A DNA stretch of 25,166 nt from a virus (IMGVR_UViG_3300030329_000221:1-25166), one strand, 5' to 3'. Shown: positions 6,482-15,905, counted from the first letter of the stretch. Numbers and translations are program-made. Notes: generated by a model from the sequence alone, not told the origin.

Positions 6482-6953
6482 CAAAACATATAACAACTTA
6501 ATAGATAAGTTAAAAGCAATAGGGAATGATCACCACCAAATAAGCACAGTAACAACTGGCGATATATTTGATATAGATTTATCCAAAACCACGAAATATG
6601 CTTTGATGCACATAAATCCAGTAAATGTAGTTACTGCAAGATATGGCTTGACTTATAACTTTCAAATATTTGTAATGGATTTAGTAGAGCCAGATAACTC
6701 TAATGAGCAACAAGTATACAGTACAGTGTTACAGATTTGTGTTGATCTTATTTCAATATTCAGAAATAGTACTTGGCAATCTGCAGATAATCAGGATTTA
6801 AACGCACCAATTTATTTTACAGAAGGTGATTATACTTTAGAACCATTTACAGAAAGGTTTGACCAAGCAGTAACAGGTTGGGTTTTTCAAATAGGTATTA
6901 ATGTAGATAATAGTTTCCAAAGTTGTCAAATACCAATGGAACCAGCACTATAA
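6468..6953 (+). CDS. Tail completion/terminator-like protein
   Basis: 161 aa, mixed alpha/beta. HHQISTVTTGDIFDIDLSKT (22-41), NFQIFVMDLV and EPFTERFDQAVTGWVFQIGI form a pattern I recall from Bacteroidetes phages next to tail genes. The layout (N-terminal helix, strands, LEPFTERF, final strand) would suit a tail-terminator or neck protein capping the tail tube. Identity is inferred from position and general look. It follows the frameshift region and joins the micro-ORF by TAATG. Confidence 0.5.
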   Translation: MAITNKTYNNLIDKLKAIGNDHHQISTVTTGDIFDIDLSKTTKYALMHINPVNVVTARYGLTYNFQIFVMDLVEPDNSNEQQVYSTVLQICVDLISIFRNSTWQSADNQDLNAPIYFTEGDYTLEPFTERFDQAVTGWVFQIGINVDNSFQSCQIPMEPAL

Positions 6954-7021
6954 TGTTTAAAATAAAAATAGGAAAATATAAAATAGAAATAGGTTTTTTT
7001 AAAATTACTATAAAATTATGA
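6953..7021 (+). CDS. 22-aa micro-ORF made of three 7-residue repeats
   Basis: A 22-codon ORF coupled at both ends: its ATG overlaps the upstream stop (TAATG) and its TGA overlaps the next ATG (ATGA). After Met it reads FKIKIGK / YKIEIGF / FKITIKL, a 7-residue repeat with strict alternation of large hydrophobic and polar residues, as in an amphipathic beta strand. The DNA is an imperfect 21-bp tandem repeat. It could be a real micropeptide or merely a translational bridge; the regular protein pattern favours some coding role. Too short for homology by eye. Confidence 0.4.
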   Translation: MFKIKIGKYKIEIGFFKITIKL

Positions 7022-7224
7022 CAGAAATATTTGAGTTGATAGAAAGTTATGGTGTAACCTTAGTGCTTTTAATTGGTGCTTTTTATGCTTTATATCAATT
7101 CTTTTTTTTTAGCATTAGAGAAGTTAAGAAAACATTTGAGAAACACCACGAAAAGAACGCAGATAATATGCAAGAAGTAAAAGACAAATTAAATAAAATT
7201 TTAGAATTAATAAAAAATAAATAA
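7018..7224 (+). CDS. Small membrane protein with coiled-coil tail, holin-like (BhlA/UviB-like layout)
   Basis: 68 aa: short N-terminus MTEIFELIESYG, one hydrophobic helix (VTLVLLIGAFYALYQFFFF, 13-31), then a charged heptad-like tail (EVKKTFEKHHEKNADNMQEV) to the end. The layout resembles BhlA/UviB-type holins, but it sits among tail genes, far from the lysis genes at 22.6-24.3 kb, where better holin candidates lie. It may have another membrane role. Coupled to the micro-ORF by ATGA. Confidence 0.5.
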   Translation: MTEIFELIESYGVTLVLLIGAFYALYQFFFFSIREVKKTFEKHHEKNADNMQEVKDKLNKILELIKNK

Positions 7225-7228
7225 TAAT

Positions 7229-7678
7229 ATGGCAAATTTAACAACAACAGTTACAGAAAGCGTAACGCTAAATGGTGCGACTCGAGGAACTACAAACACT
7301 ATAACCACTACTGGTATAGTAGATGTTTTTGAAAGAATATTAACTTGCGCCCATAGTAATACTACAATTATAGCAGTATTTGAAAGCACACCTCATAGTG
7401 CAGCAGGTGCCTTAGATGTTGAGAATTGTAAATATGTAAGAGTAACTAACCTAAGTACAGATCAAGATATGAAGTTAGCAATAGTAACTACTAATACTAA
7501 CTATCAAGTTACTGTAAGAGCAGGTGCTTCACATATCTTATTTCAAGCAGAAGAAGGTGCAATAGGTGAAACTGATACTAGCCCTGCTTTTGGTACATTA
7601 GAAGATATTACACAAATTCAAGTAAGACCATCCGGTTCGTCTGATGTACAAGTAGAAATATTTGTAGGACTCGTATAA
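7229..7678 (+). CDS. Virion structural protein (probable)
   Basis: 149 aa, beta-rich, Thr/Val/Ala-heavy, no cysteine clusters. Begins MANLTTTVTESVTLNGATRG, a pattern seen in small structural proteins of marine phages (from memory). Ends DVQVEIFVGLV, a strand that could pack in a beta sandwich. Likely a minor virion component. Joined to the next gene by TAATG. Confidence 0.5.
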   Translation: MANLTTTVTESVTLNGATRGTTNTITTTGIVDVFERILTCAHSNTTIIAVFESTPHSAAGALDVENCKYVRVTNLSTDQDMKLAIVTTNTNYQVTVRAGASHILFQAEEGAIGETDTSPAFGTLEDITQIQVRPSGSSDVQVEIFVGLV

Positions 7679-8241
7679 TGAAAACCAAAAACATAGAAAG
7701 ATATTTAAACAGCTTTGGTAAATATATAGTTAAACAATCTAAAGCTAATTTAACTAGAGGACAATCACCTTATGGTACTAAAAATGCAACTAAAGCATTA
7801 TATAATTCTCTTAGCTTTAAAGTAGAAGAAGATGACAATGGGTTTTCCTTAAAACTTTTTATGTTAGATTATGGTAAGTTTATAGATAAAGGTGTAAGTG
7901 GTAAAACTAAAATAAGAGAATACACTACTTATGATGGAAGAAAAGTAGCAAGTCCATATCAATATACTAACAGAATGCCACCACCTAGCGCATTAGATAA
8001 ATGGATAGTAAGAAGGGGATTAGCACCAAGAAAGAAAAGTGGACAATTTACAGGAAGAAAAATAGATAAAGTAGGATTTGCAAAATCAATACAGTTTTTA
8101 GTAGCAAGGAAAATCTTTTTTCAAGGAATTAAAAGTTCTAGTTTTTTTCAAAGACCGATAGGTTTAGGCTTACAAAGATTTGGTAAAGATATTTTAAAAG
8201 CAATAAAACAAGATATAATAGATACAGTAAATAATAATTAA
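7678..8241 (+). CDS. HK97 gp10-like tail completion/neck protein (putative)
   Basis: 187 aa, basic. The region SLSFKVEEDDNGFSLKLFML then DYGKFIDKGVSGK (68-80) resembles the core of HK97 gp10-type neck proteins, in which a strand hairpin is followed by an ...Y..fie.Gt... motif. The C-terminal half is Lys/Arg-rich with helices (RRGLAPRKKSGQF; RPIGLGLQRFGKDILKAIKQ). It would join head and tail. Starts by TAATG overlap with the previous gene. Confidence 0.55.
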   Translation: MKTKNIERYLNSFGKYIVKQSKANLTRGQSPYGTKNATKALYNSLSFKVEEDDNGFSLKLFMLDYGKFIDKGVSGKTKIREYTTYDGRKVASPYQYTNRMPPPSALDKWIVRRGLAPRKKSGQFTGRKIDKVGFAKSIQFLVARKIFFQGIKSSSFFQRPIGLGLQRFGKDILKAIKQDIIDTVNNN

Positions 8242-8242
8242 G

Positions 8243-9787
8243 ATGGCAGCAAATGCAAATATAATAATAGAACAAAGACCAAAATACCTACTATCACCAG
8301 TAGGTCAACCACTCATTTATGCAGTTTCTGATACTACATTAGTAGCTAATAAAGAAAGGGTTAAATTTATAGCAGAAATATATGTTTCAAAAGACGTATC
8401 ACTATTTTCATCTAATCCAACATCTGTAAAAGTGGCAACATTAAAAACAACACCAAATGGTGCAGGTGTAGGTATGTTTGATATAAGACCAATAGTAGAA
8501 AGTTATGTTAAAGCAGAAAACTTAGCAAACGGAGATGATAGTGGAATATATGTTGGAACTTCTGCTAGTACCTTTAAAAGTATAGAATTTAATGATCTAA
8601 AACAATTCCCTTTACATATTATAGATCAATATTCTTTAGCAAATGATGTAGGAGTGTTTTTTACTGTTACATTTTTGATTGAATATTTAGATGGAAATAC
8701 AGTAGTTGTAGATGACAATATCAATGCGTCTTGTCCTGATTTTTACGGATTTAATGGATATGTAAAAAATGAACAAACATTAATAAGCGATTCTTTAGGT
8801 AATTTTGGATTATCTTTAAATGCAATATATGACAAAGAGGGATCGTATATTGATATAATACCTAGAGCCGATACGTCTAACTTTTTAACTAGAGCGCCTA
8901 AAACGCAATATGCACGGCTTACAGATTACGGAACAGTAGGTATGTTTAATAAATTAAGCCAAGCAGAATTTAACTTTGTTACTGCTCCTAATGGCATTAT
9001 GAACGCAGTAGGTAGAATGTTAATAAAATTATATAACTCGGCAGGAGTGCAATTAGGTAGTGATATAACTGTAACAAATAATAATGGGAATGGTGGAAGT
9101 CAATTAGTAGGTTATGATAATGTTAACAAACAATATATAATGTTTTTTGGAGCATATCCTGGTAATTTTAATGGTGCTTATATTAATAATAATATTGGGT
9201 ATGCTGATTGGAACACCCATAAAGCTAATGTTAGTTATTATACTATACAAGCTTTAGATAATGTAGGTAATGGAATTACAGACATTTATACTGTTAATAT
9301 AATTTGTGATAGTTCTTTTGGTTACGAAGGTATTAGGTTAGCTTGGTTAAATGAATTTGGTGCTTGGGATTACTATACATTTAATCAAAAATCTGTTAAA
9401 TCATTAGGAACTAAAAAAACTACGTACACCCAATTAAGAGGAACGTGGAATCAAAACAGATATTATCAGTATGGATATGATGGTGGAAGAAAAAATTTCA
9501 CTATGAACACAACAGAAAGAATCAAGCTAAATACAGATTTTTTAAACGATCAAGAAAGCGAGTGGATAGAGGGGTTAATGAATAGCCCAGAAGTGTATAT
9601 TGTTAATGGGTATTCACAAGACGCTTACGAAAACCAAGAATACATTTCAGGTATTATCAATAAGTACGTAGAACCTGTAATATTAACTACTTCTAACTTT
9701 ACAAGAAAAACTAAAGCTAATGATAAATTAATACAATACACCATAGACATAGAAAGAAATAAAACACAAAGAACACAAGCAATATAA
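8243..9787 (+). CDS. Large tail/virion structural protein
   Basis: 514 aa, beta-rich with few cysteines. N-terminal IIIEQRPKYLLSPVGQPLIY and a run of strands (RVKFIAEIYVS; SVKVATLKTTP; VGMFDIRPIVESYV) suggest a distal-tail or baseplate-type beta fold. The middle is Asn/Gly/Tyr-rich (about 180-340), as in surface proteins. I recall similar proteins just before the large tail protein in Bacteroidetes phages. No catalytic motif seen. Joined to the following gene by TAATG. Confidence 0.55.
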   Translation: MAANANIIIEQRPKYLLSPVGQPLIYAVSDTTLVANKERVKFIAEIYVSKDVSLFSSNPTSVKVATLKTTPNGAGVGMFDIRPIVESYVKAENLANGDDSGIYVGTSASTFKSIEFNDLKQFPLHIIDQYSLANDVGVFFTVTFLIEYLDGNTVVVDDNINASCPDFYGFNGYVKNEQTLISDSLGNFGLSLNAIYDKEGSYIDIIPRADTSNFLTRAPKTQYARLTDYGTVGMFNKLSQAEFNFVTAPNGIMNAVGRMLIKLYNSAGVQLGSDITVTNNNGNGGSQLVGYDNVNKQYIMFFGAYPGNFNGAYINNNIGYADWNTHKANVSYYTIQALDNVGNGITDIYTVNIICDSSFGYEGIRLAWLNEFGAWDYYTFNQKSVKSLGTKKTTYTQLRGTWNQNRYYQYGYDGGRKNFTMNTTERIKLNTDFLNDQESEWIEGLMNSPEVYIVNGYSQDAYENQEYISGIINKYVEPVILTTSNFTRKTKANDKLIQYTIDIERNKTQRTQAI

Positions 9788-12702
9788 TGAGTACACAACT
9801 AATATTATACCCACAGAACTATGATGGTTATAGCTTCACTACAAGCTTTGTCTATAATCAGTATGTAAATGATGCTAATTTCTATCAGAATAGTTTTATT
9901 GGTGCAGGTAATACACCTTTACCTTGTTTAGATGGTAATACTGTAATTGGAACAGGGAATTATGGTGGCTATGTTCTAAACCAAACAGCTTGGACATCAG
10001 GAAATCCTAATTTATATTGGATAGGATATTATTCAGGAGCATACTGTGCAACAAGTGGAAATGTACCTACTACCCAACCTACATTTTCAAGTGGAGATTT
10101 AAAACTATTTTCTACTGTTTCTCCAGCACCATACACACAAAGTATGTGTGGAGTGTATACAACTGTAACAGGTCTTACAATTGGTCAAAATTATCAATTA
10201 GTTATATCACATTATTCACCACCTCATACAGATGGTGGTAGCTTCTTAATTGGATCTTCTGATCTACCTAACAGTATAGGCGCAGGTACTACTTTAAATA
10301 TAGTAAATCAGAATAGTACTGGTTTAAATAATTTTGTAGCTACACAAACAGATATGTTATTATTTGTAACTTATATAAACGATATAGATAGTAATATTGA
10401 AATACAAAAAATAAGTATTAGAGAAACACCAGGAACAGTAGATCCTACTTATGATGATTTGAATGATGGACAAGTTATATGCGATTTATACGAAGAAGAA
10501 ACTCTACCATTAACCTTAAGTGTTGATAATTTTACTAATGCAACAGAAAAAATACAAAGTTATTCTAAAGACTTTGATTTGCCTAATACGAAAAGAAACA
10601 ATAGAATATTTACACACATCTTTGATGTTAGTAAAGTTATTACATCTACTTATGACTTTAATCCTTACGCTATGACAAGAGCAGTAGTGAAAGAAAATGG
10701 AGTTTTAATATTTGATGGGTTCTTGAAATTATTAGAAATAAAAACAGACAAAGAACAAATAAGCTACAATGTTAATCTATTTTCATCAGGTATAGCATTA
10801 GCCGATAGCTTAAAGGAAAAGAAATTTAAAGATATAGACTTTAGCGAACTTGAACATACATATAATCGTACTAATATTGTAGCTAGTTGGAGTACAAATG
10901 GATTGGTTTTAGATAACACATTATCTGCTAATAGTTTTGCAGGTTCAGGTACAAATACAGACGTTTTAAAATATCCTTTTGTTAATTGGAAGGGTGAAGT
11001 ACTAATAGCAGACAACCCATCTGGCTCACCAGGACCTACCGATAACGAACCACAACTAGAAAACTTAGATCAAGCGTTTAGACCTTGGTTAAAAATAAAA
11101 TATTTAATAGATAGAATATTTAATGATGCAGGATTTGAATATACGTCTTCATTTTTTGATAGTGCAGATTTTGGTAATTTATTTATGGACTTTAATTGGG
11201 GAAAAGATGAAACTCCTAGCTATGCAGGTAGCGAATGGTCTGCAAGTGGACCTGAATCCACAGATAGAGATTTAGGCACTCCTTTTGCTGCAGCTTATTT
11301 ATCCAACTACAACTCAGCTCAATTACCAGTTAATTATAATGTCAGTGGTACAACAGTTAGAGCATTTGAAAGTAGTGCAGATGGAACACATTTTGTGGTT
11401 TCAGGAGATATAGCTATAAAAAGTACAGGTATAGCACAATCCACTGCAAATTGTAGATGGAAAAAATATGTAACAGCAACTGGCGCAGAAGTTTTAGATA
11501 TTAATGGAGTAGCCGAAGAATATGAAGTAAAAAGTGTTGTAGTTAACAACAATAATGCAAATTACTATAATTTTACCTTTGATTGTATTCTTGATAATGG
11601 CGAATGCATAAGACCAGAACTAGAATGTGTAGATGTATCTCCTAGTGCGTACCTTATCCAACCAGCAGAAGATGGTAGTGGAGCCAGTCCAAGTAGTTTT
11701 AAAACAAATATAACAGGAAGTTTTGCCATAACTACTGTGGGTCAAGCTAAGTTAGAGGTTTCGAGAGGGGAATTAGAGCAATGGGATTTTATTAAGGGTA
11801 TTATGACTATGTTTAACTTAATCTCTATGCCTGACCCTAACGACAACAGTAAATTACTAATAGAACCATATAAAGATGTTTATGGCTTTAGCCCAACAGT
11901 AGTAACACCACAAACGTTAAATTGGACTAATAAAGTTAATGCAGATAAAATTAGTTTAAAACCATTAGAGCTAAAATCTAGTGCAATATTTAAGTATGAA
12001 GAAGATGGGAACGATTGGGCGTTTAATGTATATAAAAATTCTACACTTTCATCATCATATCCAGGACTATATGGTTGCAAACCTGTTAACACTGAAGGTT
12101 TATTAGGAATACCAAGTGGAAAATCTTTATTACAGGAAGAAGAAGAAATAGAAGCTTCTCCATTCGCTTCAACTGTAATAAAACCATTAAAAGACGGAGT
12201 CTATTATAATTTAATTATTCCTTCTATCTATGAAGGAGATGGTGAAGAATTTGGTAGCTTTTCCAATGCACCTAGAATTTTATACAATAATGGTATAAGA
12301 ACACTAGCAAATAACCCTGCTTCTTATTATATCCCAGAACAATTTGGTGTTAGTAGCACTAACCAACCTACGTATTTATTATTCAGTAATTTATCTGAAA
12401 TTGATTTAGGATTTAACGGAACGTCTAATGCACAAGATTATAATTTTGGTTGGTGTCAACCAATAGGTTGGGTTAATAACAGTACAAATAATTTATACGC
12501 AGTCTACTACCAAGATTATTTCCAAGATTTATACAATCCAAACACAAGAACATTGGATATAGAAGTAGATCTAAATTCTTCTGATATAAACACTTTTAGG
12601 TTTTACGATATAGTAAGAATTAAAAATAGAGAGTATAGAGTAAACAAAATAGATTATAAACCAGGTGCTTTATCTAAAGTACAATTTATATTAATAAACT
12701 AA
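9787..12702 (+). CDS. Large tail tip/baseplate-like protein with an extra N-terminal domain
   Basis: 971 aa, the largest product here. Residues about 225-350 (GQVICDLYEEETLPLTLSVD ... YSKDFDLPNTKRNNRIFTHI ... GVLIFDGFLKLLEIK) show the core of a tail protein family common in Bacteroidetes phages, perhaps a tail tip analogue of Tal/gp27-type proteins. The first 215 residues are different: Gly/Asn/Tyr/Thr-rich and beta-like (NGYGG-type turns, IGAGTTLNIVNQ, MLLFVTYINDIDSNIEIQKI), resembling a carbohydrate-binding beta sandwich. The C-terminal ~80 residues (VDLNSSDINTFRFYDIVRIK, REYRVNKIDY) close the fold. It probably contributes to host contact. TAATG overlaps at both ends suggest coordinated synthesis with its neighbours. 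Confidence 0.6.
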   Translation: MSTQLILYPQNYDGYSFTTSFVYNQYVNDANFYQNSFIGAGNTPLPCLDGNTVIGTGNYGGYVLNQTAWTSGNPNLYWIGYYSGAYCATSGNVPTTQPTFSSGDLKLFSTVSPAPYTQSMCGVYTTVTGLTIGQNYQLVISHYSPPHTDGGSFLIGSSDLPNSIGAGTTLNIVNQNSTGLNNFVATQTDMLLFVTYINDIDSNIEIQKISIRETPGTVDPTYDDLNDGQVICDLYEEETLPLTLSVDNFTNATEKIQSYSKDFDLPNTKRNNRIFTHIFDVSKVITSTYDFNPYAMTRAVVKENGVLIFDGFLKLLEIKTDKEQISYNVNLFSSGIALADSLKEKKFKDIDFSELEHTYNRTNIVASWSTNGLVLDNTLSANSFAGSGTNTDVLKYPFVNWKGEVLIADNPSGSPGPTDNEPQLENLDQAFRPWLKIKYLIDRIFNDAGFEYTSSFFDSADFGNLFMDFNWGKDETPSYAGSEWSASGPESTDRDLGTPFAAAYLSNYNSAQLPVNYNVSGTTVRAFESSADGTHFVVSGDIAIKSTGIAQSTANCRWKKYVTATGAEVLDINGVAEEYEVKSVVVNNNNANYYNFTFDCILDNGECIRPELECVDVSPSAYLIQPAEDGSGASPSSFKTNITGSFAITTVGQAKLEVSRGELEQWDFIKGIMTMFNLISMPDPNDNSKLLIEPYKDVYGFSPTVVTPQTLNWTNKVNADKISLKPLELKSSAIFKYEEDGNDWAFNVYKNSTLSSSYPGLYGCKPVNTEGLLGIPSGKSLLQEEEEIEASPFASTVIKPLKDGVYYNLIIPSIYEGDGEEFGSFSNAPRILYNNGIRTLANNPASYYIPEQFGVSSTNQPTYLLFSNLSEIDLGFNGTSNAQDYNFGWCQPIGWVNNSTNNLYAVYYQDYFQDLYNPNTRTLDIEVDLNSSDINTFRFYDIVRIKNREYRVNKIDYKPGALSKVQFILIN

Positions 12703-13574
12703 TGGGATATTTGAAAGGATATACAGTAAAGCCAGACTACATTACCAAAAATGGTATAGTAGTTTTTACAGATGGAACGAATACAGATTTAATCGTGAAT
12801 CAACCTACTTGTGAAGCATACGGATTTATTTATGATGCAAATAATGGTGTATGTAGAGCTACCACTACAAATGATTTATTACCATTAAGGTTTTCTAGGA
12901 ATAACAATATGGTTAGAGGAACATCTAATACTGTGGATGTAGAAACTGAAAATACAGGAATATTAGGTGTAGAAAATACTCTAAATAAAACTAAAAATTC
13001 TTTAATAGTAGGTAGAGGGCATACAGTATTAAATGATAACGCTAATTGTTCTGTTTTAGGTGGATTAGACGCTACAATCAGAAGACAAAGTGAAGTAGCG
13101 ATAGGTGGTGGATTAGTTACTTTATATAATTCAGGTAGAAGCACATCATTAAGTGGAATAAGGCAACAATCATTTATACAGTTATCAGGAATAACAACAG
13201 ACAATACTGCAACTAATTTAACAGTACAAGGTGGTAATGGTTATATAAATGTAAGAAACAATAGTATATTAGGATATGAAATTTACTTAACCAGATTTGA
13301 ATTAGGTGGAACTTCAGGAACAGCAGGTAATTATTCATTTAGAGAAATTAAAGGAGCAGTACAAATAGATAACAGTTATAATATGGCTTTTGTAGTAGGG
13401 TTTACTAGAAATATAGCTAAGATAGGGGTTAACGGAACATTTAGTATGGTGGACAGTTCAACATCAGATGTAAAGTCAATAACAGTACAAGTAACAGATA
13501 GAAACAATGTAAATAATTTGTGGAGTGCTAGTGTATATTTACACGAAGTAATTTCCACTTCAATAACATTTTAA
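12702..13574 (+). CDS. Tail fibre/receptor-binding-like protein with YadA-like repeats
   Basis: 290 aa. Residues about 85-140 (TGILGVENTLNKTKNSLIVG, GHTVLNDNANCSVLGGLDAT, SEVAIGGG) show short repeats with NSxVxG and NxxVxGG spacing, as in the left-handed beta-roll heads of trimeric adhesins (YadA-like) and some phage fibres. The C-terminal 110 residues form a different, beta-rich domain (YSFREIKGAVQI, MAFVVGFTRNIAKIGVNGTF, SITVQVTDRNN), a likely tip. A trimeric receptor-binding fibre is the best reading. It sits between the tail tip protein and the tape measure, whereas fibre genes usually lie after the tape measure. Confidence 0.55.
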   Translation: MGYLKGYTVKPDYITKNGIVVFTDGTNTDLIVNQPTCEAYGFIYDANNGVCRATTTNDLLPLRFSRNNNMVRGTSNTVDVETENTGILGVENTLNKTKNSLIVGRGHTVLNDNANCSVLGGLDATIRRQSEVAIGGGLVTLYNSGRSTSLSGIRQQSFIQLSGITTDNTATNLTVQGGNGYINVRNNSILGYEIYLTRFELGGTSGTAGNYSFREIKGAVQIDNSYNMAFVVGFTRNIAKIGVNGTFSMVDSSTSDVKSITVQVTDRNNVNNLWSASVYLHEVISTSITF

Positions 13575-13576
13575 TT

Positions 13577-15127
13577 ATGGCAGATAAAATAGAATTAAAC
13601 GCAGATATAAAAACTAACATAGGTGAAGTAGCTAAAGATGCAGGAGATTTAGCAAGTGAATTTAAAGTGATGGGCGTTAGCTTAAATGATATTAAAAAAG
13701 GATTTATAACAGTAGGTGCAACTGCAAAAAAATCTTTTGCAACTGTAAAAGCTGGATTAATGAGTACAGGTATTGGTGCGTTAATAATAGCAATAGGATC
13801 TTTAGTAACTTATTTTACACAAACAGAAAAAGGTGCAGAAAAATTAAAAGTAGCTTTTGCTGGAATAAGCGCAGCAGTGAGTGTAATAGTAGATAGAATA
13901 GCAAACTTTGGTGGTGGAATAATGAAGCTTTTTACAGGAGATGTAACAGGGGGCTTAAAAGATATGAAAAACTCCTTTAAAGGGATAGGTGAAGAAATAA
14001 AAGAGGATGTTAATTTAATGACACAATTAGAAAAACAGACTAATGCTTTAAGAGATTCAGAAAGAGATTTAAGTGTAGAAACTGCAAATAGAAGGGCAGA
14101 AATAGAAGAATTAAAAATGATTGCAGAAGATGTTACTAAAAGTGAAGAAGAAAGATTAGAAGCAGCAACAAAAGCATTTAACATAGAACAAGATCTATTA
14201 GACAAAAGAGTAGAAAATGCAGAAAAAGCAGTAGAGATAGCACAACAACAAGTAGATGCTTCTCATAGTTCAGAAGAAGATTTAGATAATCTTGCACAAT
14301 TAGAAATAGACTTAGCAAACATAAGAGCAGAAAGTGCTACTAAACAAATAGAGTTAAATAATAAAATAAACGCAATAGAAGCAGAAACAGATAGAAAGAA
14401 ACAAGAAAGACATCAACGAGAAATAGATAGAATACAAAAGGAAGCAGAAGAAAGAAAAAAGGCGCAAGAAGACCAATTAACACAAGCAATGACATTTAAT
14501 GATGCCCAATTAAATTTAGAAACCCAATTAAATTTAATGAGAGCTAGAAACTCAGAAGAATACCGAGATATAGAATTAGGCGCACAGTTATTAGCAGAAA
14601 ATGAAGCTATCACTAATCTAAAAATATCAGATGATGAAAAGCTACGCTTAAGAAAGTTATTAGCCCAAAAATTTAAAATAATAAGAGAGCAAGATAGTAA
14701 AAACGCAGAACTTGTAGCAGAACAAAGAGTAATGGCAGAAATACAAGCTTATGGGCAATTAGCAAGTGCATTAAGTTCTTTTGCAGGTGATAATAAAGCG
14801 TTAGCCGTAGCAAGTGCCGTTATAGATACTTATGCAGGTGCGACTAAAGCTTTTGCTCAGGGTGGTACATTAGGATTCGCTACTTCTGCTGCTATAATCG
14901 TACAAGGTCTTGCTAATGTTAAAAGAATAATGGAAACAGATATACCAGGCGCAGAAGATTCAGTAACTACTGAAGTGCCAGGACCACAATTTGTAAGTGG
15001 AGCTTTTGATTTAAACAATATGGGTGGTGGAATAGAACCTGAACCTGTACCAGCTTATGTATTAACAGATGATATGACTAATAGTCAAAACAAATTAGCT
15101 ATAATTAGACGTAGAGCAACAATCTAA
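13577..15127 (+). CDS. Tape measure protein
   Basis: 516 aa, highly helical. N-terminal MADKIELNADIKTNIGEVAK, hydrophobic helix LMSTGIGALIIAIGSLVTYF (61-80), a long Glu/Lys/Ala coiled-coil middle (about 140-400, with EERKKAQEDQLTQ and ERHQREIDRIQKEAEE), then a hydrophobic segment near the end (AYGQLASALSSFAG, AVIDTYAGATKAFAQGG, ATSAAIIVQGLANVKRI). This is the phage tape measure pattern. By the usual ~0.15 nm per residue it would give a short tail of roughly 77 nm. It should be coated by the chaperone encoded at 5700, over 7 kb upstream instead of adjacent. Confidence 0.9.
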   Translation: MADKIELNADIKTNIGEVAKDAGDLASEFKVMGVSLNDIKKGFITVGATAKKSFATVKAGLMSTGIGALIIAIGSLVTYFTQTEKGAEKLKVAFAGISAAVSVIVDRIANFGGGIMKLFTGDVTGGLKDMKNSFKGIGEEIKEDVNLMTQLEKQTNALRDSERDLSVETANRRAEIEELKMIAEDVTKSEEERLEAATKAFNIEQDLLDKRVENAEKAVEIAQQQVDASHSSEEDLDNLAQLEIDLANIRAESATKQIELNNKINAIEAETDRKKQERHQREIDRIQKEAEERKKAQEDQLTQAMTFNDAQLNLETQLNLMRARNSEEYRDIELGAQLLAENEAITNLKISDDEKLRLRKLLAQKFKIIREQDSKNAELVAEQRVMAEIQAYGQLASALSSFAGDNKALAVASAVIDTYAGATKAFAQGGTLGFATSAAIIVQGLANVKRIMETDIPGAEDSVTTEVPGPQFVSGAFDLNNMGGGIEPEPVPAYVLTDDMTNSQNKLAIIRRRATI

Positions 15128-15162
15128 AATCAAATAAATAACAATTAAATATATATATAAAT

Positions 15163-15885
15163 ATGCCGTGTAAAAAATGTAAAGATGGAAAAGTAAAATG
15201 GGGTGAAACTGGCGAATGCGAGTACGACACCATTGCGGAATGCGAAGAAGCTAACAAAGATTATTACGAGAAAACAACTAAAATTGTAGAACTAATAATA
15301 GACGAAGACAATGAAGATTTAGCAATAGATGCTATTAGCTTAGTATCTGCACCAGCAATAGAAGAAAATATGGTGTACTTCAATAAATCTAAAAACAATT
15401 TAACTTTAGCTAAAGTTGATAAAGAAAAAAGAGAATTAATTGCACCTGCTTTAATCCCAGATAAGAATATATATCGCTATGACCCACATAAAGATGAAGA
15501 ATACTATGTGTATTTTAGTAAAGAAACTGTAAAACAAGCAGCTTATAGTTACTTAAAAAATAACAATCATCATAAGGCAACGTATGAACATCAAGATAGA
15601 GTTTCTGGAGTTTTAACTGTGGAAAGTTGGATAATAGAAGATCCTAAAAATGATAAAAGCACACTTTATGGATTTTCACTTCCTAAAGGCAGTTGGATGG
15701 TTAAGATGCGTATAAATAACGATAAGTTGTGGTCTGAAATTCGTGATGGCAATATTCAAGGTTTATCAATCGAAGGGTATTTTACAAATCGCTTTGAAGC
15801 TATGCAAAACAGAAAGCCAACAGATGCAGAAATCCTAATGGCTTTAAATGAGATAATAAGAGAAAATCAAAAATCAAATAAATAA
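15163..15885 (+). CDS. XkdF-like prohead protease
   Basis: 240 aa. The core IDAISLVSAPAIEENMVYFN (55-74) through HHKATYEHQDRVSGVLTVES and GNIQGLSIEGYF (196-207) matches the XkdF-like phage serine protease family; H143 and S202 are candidate catalytic residues. It would cut the scaffold and capsid precursor. The N-terminus carries a small CKKC ... C ... C segment (residues 3-27: C3, C6, C19, C27), with KVKWGETGECEYDT, likely a zinc knuckle. Start ATG 15163 follows an AT-rich stretch ending TATATATATAAAT. The gene is placed just before scaffold and major capsid, as expected. Confidence 0.8.
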   Translation: MPCKKCKDGKVKWGETGECEYDTIAECEEANKDYYEKTTKIVELIIDEDNEDLAIDAISLVSAPAIEENMVYFNKSKNNLTLAKVDKEKRELIAPALIPDKNIYRYDPHKDEEYYVYFSKETVKQAAYSYLKNNNHHKATYEHQDRVSGVLTVESWIIEDPKNDKSTLYGFSLPKGSWMVKMRINNDKLWSEIRDGNIQGLSIEGYFTNRFEAMQNRKPTDAEILMALNEIIRENQKSNK

Positions 15886-15892
15886 TTAACAA

Positions 15893-15905
15893 TTCTATAT
15901 ATTAA
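15893..15905 (+). promoter_or_regulatory. Copy of TTCTATATATTAA motif before scaffold gene
   Basis: TTCTATATATTAA is identical over 13 bases to 18363-18375 and similar to copies at 3929 and 5685. Here it is 14 bases before the ATG at 15920 instead of abutting it. It is preceded by AATTAACAA, as other copies are by a TTAA-type sequence. Confidence 0.35.

Noticed and set aside
10017-10241. Plus-strand 74-codon ORF in another frame of the tail tip gene
   Set aside because: It lies fully inside a large well-supported gene and has a Ser/Trp/Cys/Tyr-rich composition typical of shifted frames.
15156-15163. TATAAATA octamer before the protease gene (also 5693-5700), like a T4 late promoter
   Set aside because: It overlaps the ATG, so transcription would start within the gene, and TATAAATA is expected often in such AT-rich DNA. 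Only the longer TTTCTATA context was kept.
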